64,000 bases of DNA, taken from Rhodoblastus acidophilus. GTDB taxonomy: Bacteria; Pseudomonadota; Alphaproteobacteria; Rhizobiales; Beijerinckiaceae. A program made the position numbers and the translations under genes. The DNA lies in assembly GCF_025961575.1 (NCBI RefSeq), contig NZ_JAOQNX010000014.1:54967-118966 (forward strand). The letters run 5' to 3'. Of this stretch, positions 56,773-64,000 are shown piece after piece (within the stretch, counting starts at the first letter, position 1; each line of letters opens with the position of its first letter). A model generated the notes under the pieces. That model was not told the DNA's origin, searched no databases, and saw nothing but the letters and a program-made list of their open reading frames with translations.

Positions 56773-57522
56773 TCACTTGTAAACGCCGGCGATGCCCAAA
56801 AAATCCTTCGCCGTCAGGCTGGCGCCGCCGACCAGCGCGCCATTGACGTTTTCCACCGCCATCAGTTCGGCGGCATTGGTCGGCTTGACCGAGCCGCCGT
56901 AGAGGATGCGCACTTTTTCGCCCTCGCCCGGCAGCAGGTCGATCAGCTCGTGGCGGATGAAGGCGTGGACTTCGGCCACATCGGCCGCCGTGGGGGTTAG
57001 GCCGGTGCCGATCGCCCAGACCGGCTCATAGGCGACCACCAGCGTCGCCGCCGTCGCGCCATGGGGCAGCGATCCCGCAATCTGCGACCCGACCACCGCC
57101 AGCGTTTGCCCGGCCTCGCGCTGGTCGCGGGTTTCGCCGACGCAGACGATGGCGATCAGCCCGGCGCGCAAGGCGGCTTCGGCCTTGGCGCGCACCACTT
57201 CGTCGCTCTCGCCATGATCGGCGCGGCGCTCGGAATGGCCGACGATGACATAAGTCGCTCCGGCGTCGCGCAGCATTTCGGCTGAGATGTCGCCGGTATG
57301 GGCGCCCGATGCGGCGGCGTGACAGTCCTGGCCGCCGATGGCGAGGCCGCCTCCGGCCGCAACTGCCGCGGCGATCAGGGTGGCGGGCGGGCAGATCAGG
57401 ACTTCCGCGCGGCCCGCCTCGCCGGCCCTAGCGGCGCTGGCGATGGCGGTCAGTTCCGCGAGTGAGGCGGTCACCCCGTTCATCTTCCAGTTTCCGGCGG
57501 CGAGCGGGCGAATGTCAGTCAT
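56773..57522 (-). CDS. tpiA: Triose-phosphate isomerase
   Basis: A 249-residue glycolytic enzyme interconverting dihydroxyacetone phosphate and glyceraldehyde 3-phosphate. Catalytic Lys is in AGNWKMNG, the catalytic His in IVGHSERR, and the Glu loop in [12 protein letters not shown]; the phosphate loop is [13 protein letters not shown] lies six bases before ATG 57522. A longer in-frame opening at 57687 has no such signal. Confidence 0.98.
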   Translation of the reverse strand: MTDIRPLAAGNWKMNGVTASLAELTAIASAARAGEAGRAEVLICPPATLIAAAVAAGGGLAIGGQDCHAAASGAHTGDISAEMLRDAGATYVIVGHSERRADHGESDEVVRAKAEAALRAGLIAIVCVGETRDQREAGQTLAVVGSQIAGSLPHGATAATLVVAYEPVWAIGTGLTPTAADVAEVHAFIRHELIDLLPGEGEKVRILYGGSVKPTNAAELMAVENVNGALVGGASLTAKDFLGIAGVYK

Positions 57523-57848
57523 GGGCGGGCTCCAAAGGTGTACGCTGCGATAGCAGAGCCACGCTTCCTTGCCCAGTGGCGCAGAACCGCGCGACGCGAC
57601 AAAAGGTCGCTGGCCCGAGACTTGCTTGTGTCTCGTCAGGAGTTGTTCGGATGCCGAACCGGGCCGCCATTGTGGCGCGCGCCTCACGCATCCCCGCCCA
57701 AACCTCAGCCTTGTCGGACTGGCGACCTCGATTTCGGCCAGTTCCCTACTCCCGTCGCAAAGACGACCGCCACGCCTGAGGGCGCTGGCGTCCTGCCGCT
57801 ACGCTTCTGATATCCTTCAGAAAAGAGCGGTCTCTTGAAAGCTCCGCC
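57523..57848. other. Divergent intergenic region, no gene accepted
   Basis: 326 bases between tpiA and the hypothetical gene. They should hold divergent promoters. A 42-codon ORF (57651-57779) has AGGAG before its ATG but an Arg/Pro-rich, unstructured product; I do not accept it as a gene. Confidence 0.45.
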
Positions 57849-58367
57849 ATGACTGCCGCCAACACTGCGCTGCAAGACCTCGACGCGCGCCTGATCAAGC
57901 CGACCCATAGCGGTCCCACCCATGTCGCGGGGCGCACCGCCTTTCGCGGCGAGATTCGCCCCACAGACGACGATTCGGCGCTGCTGACCGCGGCGATCGC
58001 GGCGGCCGTGGCCGATGGCGCGCGCCTGTCGTTCCTCGCCGGCCAGCTGGAGAAATTTTCGCAGCTGCCGCTGCTGACCGCCGCTCTGGGCGGGGCGCTC
58101 GGCGCCGACGGCAAATATTTCATCTATGTCGCGGACGTACAGCGCGGCGACCGCTACCAGATCGCCTTTGGCGACGCCCTGCTCTATGTGCTGCCTTATG
58201 ACGACGTGTCCGTCTATAATGAGCTGGTCGACGTCTTCTATCTCGACAAGTCCAAGATGAAGAAGTTCGACACCGCCGCCAAGATCGACGCGCTGGCCGA
58301 CGGCGCCGCCAAATATGACGCGCGCTTTCCAAATCTGACTTATGAAGAAGGGCTTGCGCGGGTCTGA
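57849..58367 (+). CDS. Hypothetical protein, 172 residues
   Basis: A soluble alpha/beta protein with no signal peptide: SALLTAAIAAAVADGARLSFLAGQLEKFSQLPLLTAALGGAL followed by GKYFIYVADVQRGDRYQIAFGDALLYVLPYDDVSVYNELVDVFYL. The second half reads like a small sensor or binding domain. The family is not recognised. GAAAG stands ahead of the ATG. ppiD follows after 122 bases, but cotranscription is unproven. Confidence 0.65.
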   Translation: MTAANTALQDLDARLIKPTHSGPTHVAGRTAFRGEIRPTDDDSALLTAAIAAAVADGARLSFLAGQLEKFSQLPLLTAALGGALGADGKYFIYVADVQRGDRYQIAFGDALLYVLPYDDVSVYNELVDVFYLDKSKMKKFDTAAKIDALADGAAKYDARFPNLTYEEGLARV

Positions 58368-58489
58368 CCCCGGTCGGCGGGGCTGGCTTCACCGGCGAAT
58401 CCGGCCCCGCCGAAATGGATTGCGCGGGACGCGGCGCGTTTCTATAGTCCGGCGCCTTGCGCCACCCCGGCGCCGAACAGAGAAATTCC

Positions 58490-60379
58490 ATGCTTGACGG
58501 TCTGCGGATCATTTCGAAAAACATTTTTGGGCGGGCCCTTCTCGCCGCCTTCGCCGCCCTGATCGTGGTCGGCTTCGGCTTTTTCGGCATTCGCGACGTG
58601 TTCACCAATTTCCGCGCCGACCAGCTCGCGACCATCGGCGACACGACCATTGGCGTCGCCCAGTATCGCAGCGAATATCAGTCTGAATTGCAGCGCCTGC
58701 AGCGGCAGGCCCGGCGCGCCATCACCAATGAAGAGGCCAAGGCCATCGGCCTCGACCGGCAGGTGCTCGCCCGCCTGCTCACCAGCGCCGCGCTCGACCA
58801 GGACGCGGCCCGGCTCGGCCTGAGCCTGTCCGACGCGGATGTCGCCAAGAGCATCAAGGCGGAGAAAATTTTCGCCGGCGCGGATGGAAAATTCGACCAG
58901 GCGCGGTTCGACATGATCCTGCGCGACAACGGCCTGAACGAAAACACCTATTTGCGCGAGGAGCGCGCCAATGCGGTGCGCCAGCAGATCGCCAGCGCCA
59001 TTATCGGCGCCTATAAGATTCCGCAGCTGATGCTGGAGGCGATCAACCGTTTCAATGCCGAGACGCGCAAGGCCGACTATTTTGTTCTGCCGGCGCCCGA
59101 CGCCAGCGCCCTGCCCGCCCCCACCGACGAGGCGGTGAAAGCCTTTTACGAGCTGCGCAAGGACAGCTACCGCAAGCCGGAATATCGCAAGGCCACCGTG
59201 CTGGTGGTTTCGCCCGAGGCTTTGGCGAAGTCGGTCGCGGTTTCGGATGAGGCGGCCAAGGCTGCTTACGACCGCGACCTCACGCAGAAATATGGGACGC
59301 CGGAAAAGCGCGTGCTGTTGCAGCTGACCTTCCAGAGCAAGGAGGCCGCCGACAAGGCCCGCGCCCGCATGGACAATGGCGTGCTGTTCAAGACCGTGTC
59401 GGAAGAAAAGGATACGGGCGGCGTGTTCGCCGATCTCGGCGAGGTCGCAAAGACGGGCGTGTTCGATCCCGCCGTGGCCGAAGCCGCGTTCAAGCCGAGC
59501 GAGCCGGAAGTGGTCGGCCCGTTCCAGGGCAAGTTCGGCACTGTGATCGTCAAGGTCGCGAAAATCATTCCGGGAACGACGCAAGCCTTCGCCTCGGTGA
59601 AGGACCAGATCAAGGCGGAGATCGCCAAGGGTCAGGTCAAGGGCGACCTGCAGGTCAAGCACGACAAGATCGAGGACCTGCGCGCCCAGGGCAAGAGTCT
59701 CGCCCAGGTGGCGCAGGAAATCGGGCTGTCGACCGAATCCATCGTCACCGACGCCTCCGGCGCCAACAAGGAGGGCGGTCCGGTCGGGGCGGCGCCGGAG
59801 CTGGTCAAGGCGATTTTCGCCTCCGACATTGGCGTCGACAATGATTCGGTGGCGCGCAAGGACGGCGGCTTCGCCTGGTTCGAGATCAATTCCATCGAGC
59901 CGTCGCGCCAGCAGCCGCTGGACGAGGTCAAGGCGCAGGTCGCCGAGGCGCTGAAAACGTCCGAAGCGCAGAAGGCGCTCGCCGCCAAGGCCAATGACCT
60001 CGTGAAAAAAATCGAGGGCGGCGCCGCCATCGCCGATCTCGCCCGCGCCAATGACGCGAAGCTGCAGCAGGCGACCAATGTGCGGCGCGCCGGCGGCGAG
60101 GGGCTGAGCGAAGCGGCGGTGGCGCAGATTTTCGCCCTGCCCGTCGGCGCGTCCGGCGTGGCGCTGGCCGACAAGGGCGGGCGCTATGTCTTAAAAGTGA
60201 CGGATTCGACCGTGCCGCCGCTCGACCCCAAGGACCCCAATCTCGCGCGCGCCGCGCCGCAACTCGAAGGCGCCATGGCCGACGAGCTCCTGGTTGAATA
60301 TGTCGGCGGCCTCGAATCGCAGCTTGGCGTGAAGATCAACCAGACCTCGCTGCGCAGCGCGCTCGGCTCGGAGCAGTGA
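58490..60379 (+). CDS. ppiD: Periplasmic peptidyl-prolyl isomerase-type chaperone PpiD
   Basis: A 629-residue protein anchored by one N-terminal helix (RALLAAFAALIVVGFGFFGI, about 15-34). The SurA_N-like chaperone region (to about 200) has NEEAKAIGLDRQVLARLLTSAALDQDAARLG; a degenerate rotamase (PPIC-like) domain lies at about 260-370. It would help exported proteins fold as they leave SecYEG. The start ATG 58490 gives MLDGLRIISKN, as in homologues. Its stop overlaps a GTG (GTGA) just before trpE. Confidence 0.9.
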   Translation: MLDGLRIISKNIFGRALLAAFAALIVVGFGFFGIRDVFTNFRADQLATIGDTTIGVAQYRSEYQSELQRLQRQARRAITNEEAKAIGLDRQVLARLLTSAALDQDAARLGLSLSDADVAKSIKAEKIFAGADGKFDQARFDMILRDNGLNENTYLREERANAVRQQIASAIIGAYKIPQLMLEAINRFNAETRKADYFVLPAPDASALPAPTDEAVKAFYELRKDSYRKPEYRKATVLVVSPEALAKSVAVSDEAAKAAYDRDLTQKYGTPEKRVLLQLTFQSKEAADKARARMDNGVLFKTVSEEKDTGGVFADLGEVAKTGVFDPAVAEAAFKPSEPEVVGPFQGKFGTVIVKVAKIIPGTTQAFASVKDQIKAEIAKGQVKGDLQVKHDKIEDLRAQGKSLAQVAQEIGLSTESIVTDASGANKEGGPVGAAPELVKAIFASDIGVDNDSVARKDGGFAWFEINSIEPSRQQPLDEVKAQVAEALKTSEAQKALAAKANDLVKKIEGGAAIADLARANDAKLQQATNVRRAGGEGLSEAAVAQIFALPVGASGVALADKGGRYVLKVTDSTVPPLDPKDPNLARAAPQLEGAMADELLVEYVGGLESQLGVKINQTSLRSALGSEQ

Positions 60380-60381
60380 GC

Positions 60382-61902
60382 ATGTTCAGCCCGGAATTCG
60401 ACGCTTTCGCCAAGACTTTTGACGCGGGCGAACCGTCGCTGGTCAGCCTGAAACTGGTGGCCGATCTTGAAACCCCGGTTTCGGCGTTCTTAAAACTGTC
60501 GGCGGGGCGGAAGGGCGACGTGTTCCTGCTGGAATCCGTCGAAGGCGGCGCCGCGCGCGGCCGCTATTCGATGATCGGCCTCGATCCCGACGTGATTTTC
60601 CGCGTCACCAACGGCCAGGCGGAAATCAACCGCGACGCGCTGCGCAACCGCGACGCTTTTGTACCCTGCCCGCAAAAGCCGTTGGACGCCTTGCGCGCCC
60701 TGCTCGACGAATCCGCGATTCCGGCCGTTCCCGGCCTGCCGCCGATGGCCGCGGGGGTGTTCGGCTATCTCGGCTATGACATGGTGCGCGAGATGGAGCG
60801 GCTCGCCGCGCCCAAGGCCGACCCGATCGGAACGCCGGATGCGCTGCTGGTGCGCCCCACTTTGATGGCGGTGTTCGATTCGGTGCGCGACGAGGTCTGG
60901 CTGGTGACGCCGGTGCGGCCCACGCCGGACGGCTCCGCGCGCGCCGCTTACGAAAACGCTTTGGAGCGGCTCGAAGCCGCGGTGGCGGCCCTGGAAGGTC
61001 CCGTGCGCCACGAGGCGCCCGCCGACGATGCGCTGCTGTTGCAGGCCCATGCGCCGGTGTCCAACACGTCGGAAGCCCGCTATCTCGCCATGGTCGAGCA
61101 GGCGAAGAGCTATATTCGCGCGGGCGATATTTTTCAGGTCGTGCTGTCGCAGCGCTTCACCTCGCCGCTGCAACTGCCCGCCTTCGCGCTCTATCGCGCT
61201 TTGCGCCGCGTCAATCCGGCGCCGTTCCTGTGCTATCTCGATTTCGCCGACTTCCAGATCGTCTGCTCCAGCCCGGAAATTCTGGTCCGCGCGCGCGAGG
61301 GTCAGGTGACGATTCGTCCGATCGCCGGCACGCGCCCCCGCGGCGCCACGCCGGAAGACGACAAGAAGCTCGCGGAAGAACTGTTGGCCGATCCCAAGGA
61401 GCGCGCGGAACATCTGATGCTGCTCGACCTCGGCCGCAACGATGTCGGCCGCGTCGCCGCCACCGGCACGGTGAAGGTGACCGAACAATTCGTCATCGAA
61501 CGCTACAGCCACGTCATGCATATCGTCTCCAACGTGATCGGCGCCCTGGACGAATCCAAGGATGTGATCGACGCTTTGTGCGGCGGGTTCCCGGCTGGCA
61601 CGGTGTCGGGGGCGCCAAAAGTGCGCGCCATGGAGATCATCGACGAACTCGAAACCGACAAGCGCGGCATTTATGCCGGCTGCATCGGCTATTTCGGCGC
61701 CGCGGGCGAGATGGACACGTGTATTGTGCTGCGCACCTCCGTGGTGAAGGACGGGTTTATGCACGTGCAGGCCGGGGCGGGAATCGTCTATGATTCCGAC
61801 CCCAAGGCCGAGCAGCAGGAATGCATCAACAAGTCCCGCGCCTTGTTCCGCGCGGCGGAAGAAGCGTTGAGATTCGCCTCCAGCGTCAAGCGGGGGCAGT
61901 AA
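60382..61902 (+). CDS. trpE: Anthranilate synthase component I
   Basis: A 506-residue enzyme that makes anthranilate from chorismate, the first step of tryptophan synthesis. Signatures are QVVLSQRF, RPIAGTRPRGATPEDD, LMLLDLGRNDVGRVA, SHVMHIVSNV, GGFPAGTVSGAPKVRAMEII and QAGAGIVYDSDP. It has no fused glutaminase, so a trpG partner lies elsewhere. ATG 60382 is three bases past the ppiD stop, with GGAG eight bases ahead; GTG 60376 is too close to the ribosome site. The ppiD-trpE pairing is common in the order. Confidence 0.97.
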   Translation: MFSPEFDAFAKTFDAGEPSLVSLKLVADLETPVSAFLKLSAGRKGDVFLLESVEGGAARGRYSMIGLDPDVIFRVTNGQAEINRDALRNRDAFVPCPQKPLDALRALLDESAIPAVPGLPPMAAGVFGYLGYDMVREMERLAAPKADPIGTPDALLVRPTLMAVFDSVRDEVWLVTPVRPTPDGSARAAYENALERLEAAVAALEGPVRHEAPADDALLLQAHAPVSNTSEARYLAMVEQAKSYIRAGDIFQVVLSQRFTSPLQLPAFALYRALRRVNPAPFLCYLDFADFQIVCSSPEILVRAREGQVTIRPIAGTRPRGATPEDDKKLAEELLADPKERAEHLMLLDLGRNDVGRVAATGTVKVTEQFVIERYSHVMHIVSNVIGALDESKDVIDALCGGFPAGTVSGAPKVRAMEIIDELETDKRGIYAGCIGYFGAAGEMDTCIVLRTSVVKDGFMHVQAGAGIVYDSDPKAEQQECINKSRALFRAAEEALRFASSVKRGQ

Positions 61903-61931
61903 GACGAGCTTTGGTCCCGGACGTAGGGGCC

Positions 61932-62092
61932 GTCATGGCCGGGCTTGTCCCGGCCATCCACGCCGGAATGGCGCGCGAGACGCCGGCCGCCAAAGACCGC
62001 AGGCTGAACCAGTTCTGCGAAATTGAAGCGGTTTCCCGGCGTGGATGCCCGGGACATCTAGGCCATAGTTGGCCGGGTTGCCCGGGCATGAC
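61932..62092. repeat. About 160-bp imperfect palindromic intergenic element
   Basis: The left end (GTCATGGCCGGGCTTGTCCCGGCC, then ATCCACGCCGG) is matched in reverse complement at the right end (62037-62092: CCGGCGTGGATGCCCGGGAC..., ending GGGCATGAC). Each end also contains its own small hairpin. The middle (about 61967-62036) is unique. It resembles the double-hairpin repeats scattered in alphaproteobacterial genomes and may be a MITE-like remnant. Confidence 0.7.
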
Positions 62093-62108
62093 GCGCTGTT
62101 TGTGAAAT

Positions 62109-62124
62109 GTGCAGTTAACTGCAC
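62109..62124. promoter_or_regulatory. Perfect 16-bp palindrome upstream of DEAD-box helicase
   Basis: GTGCAGTTAACTGCAC reads the same on both strands and stands about 40 bases before the helicase start. That is the position of a repressor site for a dimeric regulator. The regulator is unknown. Confidence 0.45.
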
Positions 62125-62164
62125 GGTCTCTCCCGACTTCGGGAACATCAAGATCGGTCCTGTT

Positions 62165-63856
62165 GTGACTCTCCCCGACCTGCCTACCCCCCTCGCCCGC
62201 GCCCTTGAAGAACGCGCTTACGCCACGCTGACCCCGGTCCAGGACGCTGTCCTGCGCCCGGACGCGGCGGGGCGCGACCTGCTGGTGTCCGCCCAGACTG
62301 GCTCGGGCAAAACCGTCGCCTTCGGCCTCGCCATGGCCCGCGACCTGCTGGGCGGCGCCGAACGCCTGCCCGCGCAAACCGTTCCCGCCGCGCTGGTCGT
62401 CGCGCCGACCCGCGAACTCGCGCTTCAGGTCGCCCAGGAGCTGACCTGGCTCTATGGCCATGCCGGCGCCGTGGTCGCCACCTGCGTCGGCGGCATGAAC
62501 CCGCATTTCGAACGCCGCGTGCTCGCCGGCGGCGCCCATATCGTCGTGGGCACGCCGGGACGGTTACGTGACCATATCGAACGCGGCGCGCTGCTGTTGA
62601 ACGAGGTCAAGGCCGTCGCGCTCGACGAAGCCGACGAAATGCTCGACATGGGTTTTAGGGAGGACCTGGAGTTCATCCTCGGCGCCGCGCCGGAATCGCG
62701 CCGCACCCTGCTGTTTTCCGCGACCATGCCCAAGGGCGTGGCGGCGCTCGCCAAAAAATTCCAGCGGGACGCGGTCCGCGTGGAAGTGTCGGGCGAGGCG
62801 CAGGGCCATGCCGACATCGAATATCGCGCCGTGCGCGTCGATCCCCGCGACATTGAAAAGGCGGTGGTCAATCTGCTGCGCTATTTCGATCCGCCGACCA
62901 CCATCGTGTTCTGCAACACCCGCGAGGCCTCGCGCCATTTGCAGGCGATTCTGCAGGAGCGCGGTTTTTCGGCTGTGCTGCTGTCGGGCGAACTTGGCCA
63001 GCATGAGCGCAATCTGTCGATGCAGGCGTTGCGCGACGGGCGCGCCAAAGTTTGCGTCGCCACTGATGTCGCCGCGCGCGGCATTGATTTGCCGAGCGTC
63101 GGGCTGGTGATCCATGCCGATTTCCCCCACGATGTCGAGGCGCTGAAACACCGCTCCGGCCGCACCGGCCGCGCTGGCCGCAAGGGCGTGTCGGCGCTGT
63201 TGATCCCGCCGAAGATGAACCGGCGCGCCGAAAACCTTTTTCATGACGCGCAGGTGTTTCCGCACTGGCAGCTCGCGCCGGGGCCGGAGGAAATCGCCAA
63301 GCTCGACCGCGCCCGCATCGCCGAGGACCCGGTGTTTGTCGAGAGCTCAACCGAGGAAGAGGCGGAGCTGTCGAAAAGCCTTTTAGAGCAGCATGGCGCG
63401 GAAAAATGCGCTGCGGCGCTGGCGAAATTCTTGGCCGGCCGTTGGCCGGCGGCCGAGGAGCTCAAGGACCCCGGTTTCGCGCCCCCGCCGAAGGGCGAGC
63501 GCAAGGAGCCGCGCAAGCGCAGCGATCTTACCGACACGGTCTGGGTGAGGCTGCCGGTCGGCCGCTCCAAGCGCGCCGAGCCCAAATGGATTCTGCCCAT
63601 GCTGTGCAAGAAGGGGGGGCTGCGCCGCGAGGATATTGGCGCGATCCGCATTTTCCAGGACGAGACCAAGGTGGAGATCGCCGCCGGCCGCGCCGAGGAT
63701 TTTTTGAAGGCCATGCGCAAGCCCGGGCCCGACAAGGTGCCGGCCGAGCCGACCAGCGCGCCCACCGATCAGGAGCTGCGCGCCCGGCCCAAACCCCGGT
63801 TCGGCGACAAGCCCGAGGGCGGTCCGCGAGAGGGCAAGAAGAAGCCCAGGTCGTGA
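62165..63856 (+). CDS. DEAD-box RNA helicase with DbpA-type RNA-binding domain
   Basis: A 563-residue helicase. Core motifs are AQTGSGKTVAFG, APTRELALQ, GTPGRLRDHIERG, DEADEMLDMGF, FSATMP, VATDVAARGIDLPS and HRSGRTGRAGRKG. After a linker, residues 455-515 (DTVWVRLPVGRSKRAEPKWILP ... IRIFQDETKVEIA) form the DbpA/CsdA RNA-binding domain. The tail is Lys/Arg/Pro-rich. It probably works in ribosome assembly or RNA turnover. Starts in frame before 62165 fall in repeat DNA; GTG 62165 gives MTLPDLPTPLARAL, which aligns with helicase N termini, though its ribosome site is poor. Confidence 0.9.
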   Translation: MTLPDLPTPLARALEERAYATLTPVQDAVLRPDAAGRDLLVSAQTGSGKTVAFGLAMARDLLGGAERLPAQTVPAALVVAPTRELALQVAQELTWLYGHAGAVVATCVGGMNPHFERRVLAGGAHIVVGTPGRLRDHIERGALLLNEVKAVALDEADEMLDMGFREDLEFILGAAPESRRTLLFSATMPKGVAALAKKFQRDAVRVEVSGEAQGHADIEYRAVRVDPRDIEKAVVNLLRYFDPPTTIVFCNTREASRHLQAILQERGFSAVLLSGELGQHERNLSMQALRDGRAKVCVATDVAARGIDLPSVGLVIHADFPHDVEALKHRSGRTGRAGRKGVSALLIPPKMNRRAENLFHDAQVFPHWQLAPGPEEIAKLDRARIAEDPVFVESSTEEEAELSKSLLEQHGAEKCAAALAKFLAGRWPAAEELKDPGFAPPPKGERKEPRKRSDLTDTVWVRLPVGRSKRAEPKWILPMLCKKGGLRREDIGAIRIFQDETKVEIAAGRAEDFLKAMRKPGPDKVPAEPTSAPTDQELRARPKPRFGDKPEGGPREGKKKPRS

Positions 63857-63870
63857 CGGCGTTATAAAGC

Positions 63871-63920
63871 CGTGGACCGCCCCCGCCCTTCGAGACGCCC
63901 GCCACGGCGGGCTCCTCAGA
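63871..63920. repeat. Intergenic GC-rich repeat, copy 2
   Basis: Matches 46328-46377 almost base for base, including the GCCCGCC/GGCGGGC hairpin arms. It begins 15 bases past the helicase stop and may end transcription. Confidence 0.8.
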
Positions 63921-64000
63921 GGCTGTGACTTAATCTCTGTCCCTTCGCTTGTCTGATGAGTTGGGTGTGGGGACAACCAGCGTGCTTGCGGGGTCCCTCT
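63921..64000. other. Window end, no feature seen
   Basis: Eighty bases with no ORF, repeat or RNA that I can support. Confidence 0.3.

Noticed and set aside
57651..57779. A 42-codon plus-strand ORF with an AGGAG upstream
   Set aside because: The product is Arg/Pro-rich and without structure; one fair ribosome site is not enough.
62069..62164. N-terminal extension of the last helicase from TTG 62069
   Set aside because: It would be translated from inside the intergenic repeat and the 16-bp palindrome, and has no helicase-like sequence.

Overview
The window reads as chromosome of a GC-rich alphaproteobacterium, most probably Hyphomicrobiales (Rhizobiales) and perhaps the Beijerinckiaceae/Methylocystaceae side. 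The reasons are the codon use, the housekeeping order kdsA - pyrG - secG - tpiA - (hypothetical) - ppiD - trpE, the DUF3618/holin/YihY envelope operon, and several kinds of short intergenic palindromes of the sort common in that order. The species assignment is inference. No rRNA, tRNA, CRISPR array, prophage or insertion sequence was recognised.

Layout. 1-3011 (minus): a serine-type arylsulfatase followed by the start of its radical-SAM maturase, cut by the window edge. 3453-4283 (plus): an outer-membrane beta-barrel protein. 4398-36135 (minus): a 31.7-kb block on one strand. It holds five export-like genes (DUF3467; GAF-HlyD; PqqD-like/M50 protease/HlyD; short SecA-like ATPase; HlyD adaptor), then a 22.7-kb gene for a giant LEPR-XLL surface or secreted protein of about 7,555 residues, then a Hint-domain protein. 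36292-36408: a 38-residue secreted peptide gene. 36480-38223 (minus): a DEAD-box helicase and a cold-shock protein. 38507-43016 (plus): a four-gene thiamine-diphosphate 2-oxoacid:acceptor oxidoreductase with a GltD-like FAD/FeS subunit. 43192-48489: a Cache-domain protein, purB, a His/Gly/Trp-rich secreted protein, an unknown, a DUF900 lipoprotein hydrolase and an alpha-carbonic anhydrase. 48486-51347 (minus): the envelope-stress-type operon. 51420-57522: kdsA, a VOC-like protein, an L,D-transpeptidase, a VapBC module, pyrG, secG and tpiA. 57849-63856 (plus): a hypothetical, ppiD, trpE and a DbpA-type DEAD helicase.

The part that looks least described is the 4.4-36.1 kb block. The giant protein has an N-terminal LEPR-XLL motif but no Sec signal peptide. 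Its upstream neighbours are translationally coupled and combine a SecA-type motor, three HlyD-type adaptors, a membrane metalloprotease and a PqqD-like domain of the kind that binds leader peptides. No ABC exporter ATPase or TolC-like protein is present in the window. A dedicated SecA-driven, leader-recognising export route for giant LEPR-XLL proteins is the simplest reading, but it rests on gene order and domain content only.

Many long open frames lie antisense to real genes (above all opposite the giant gene). They are by-products of GC-rich codon use and were left out.
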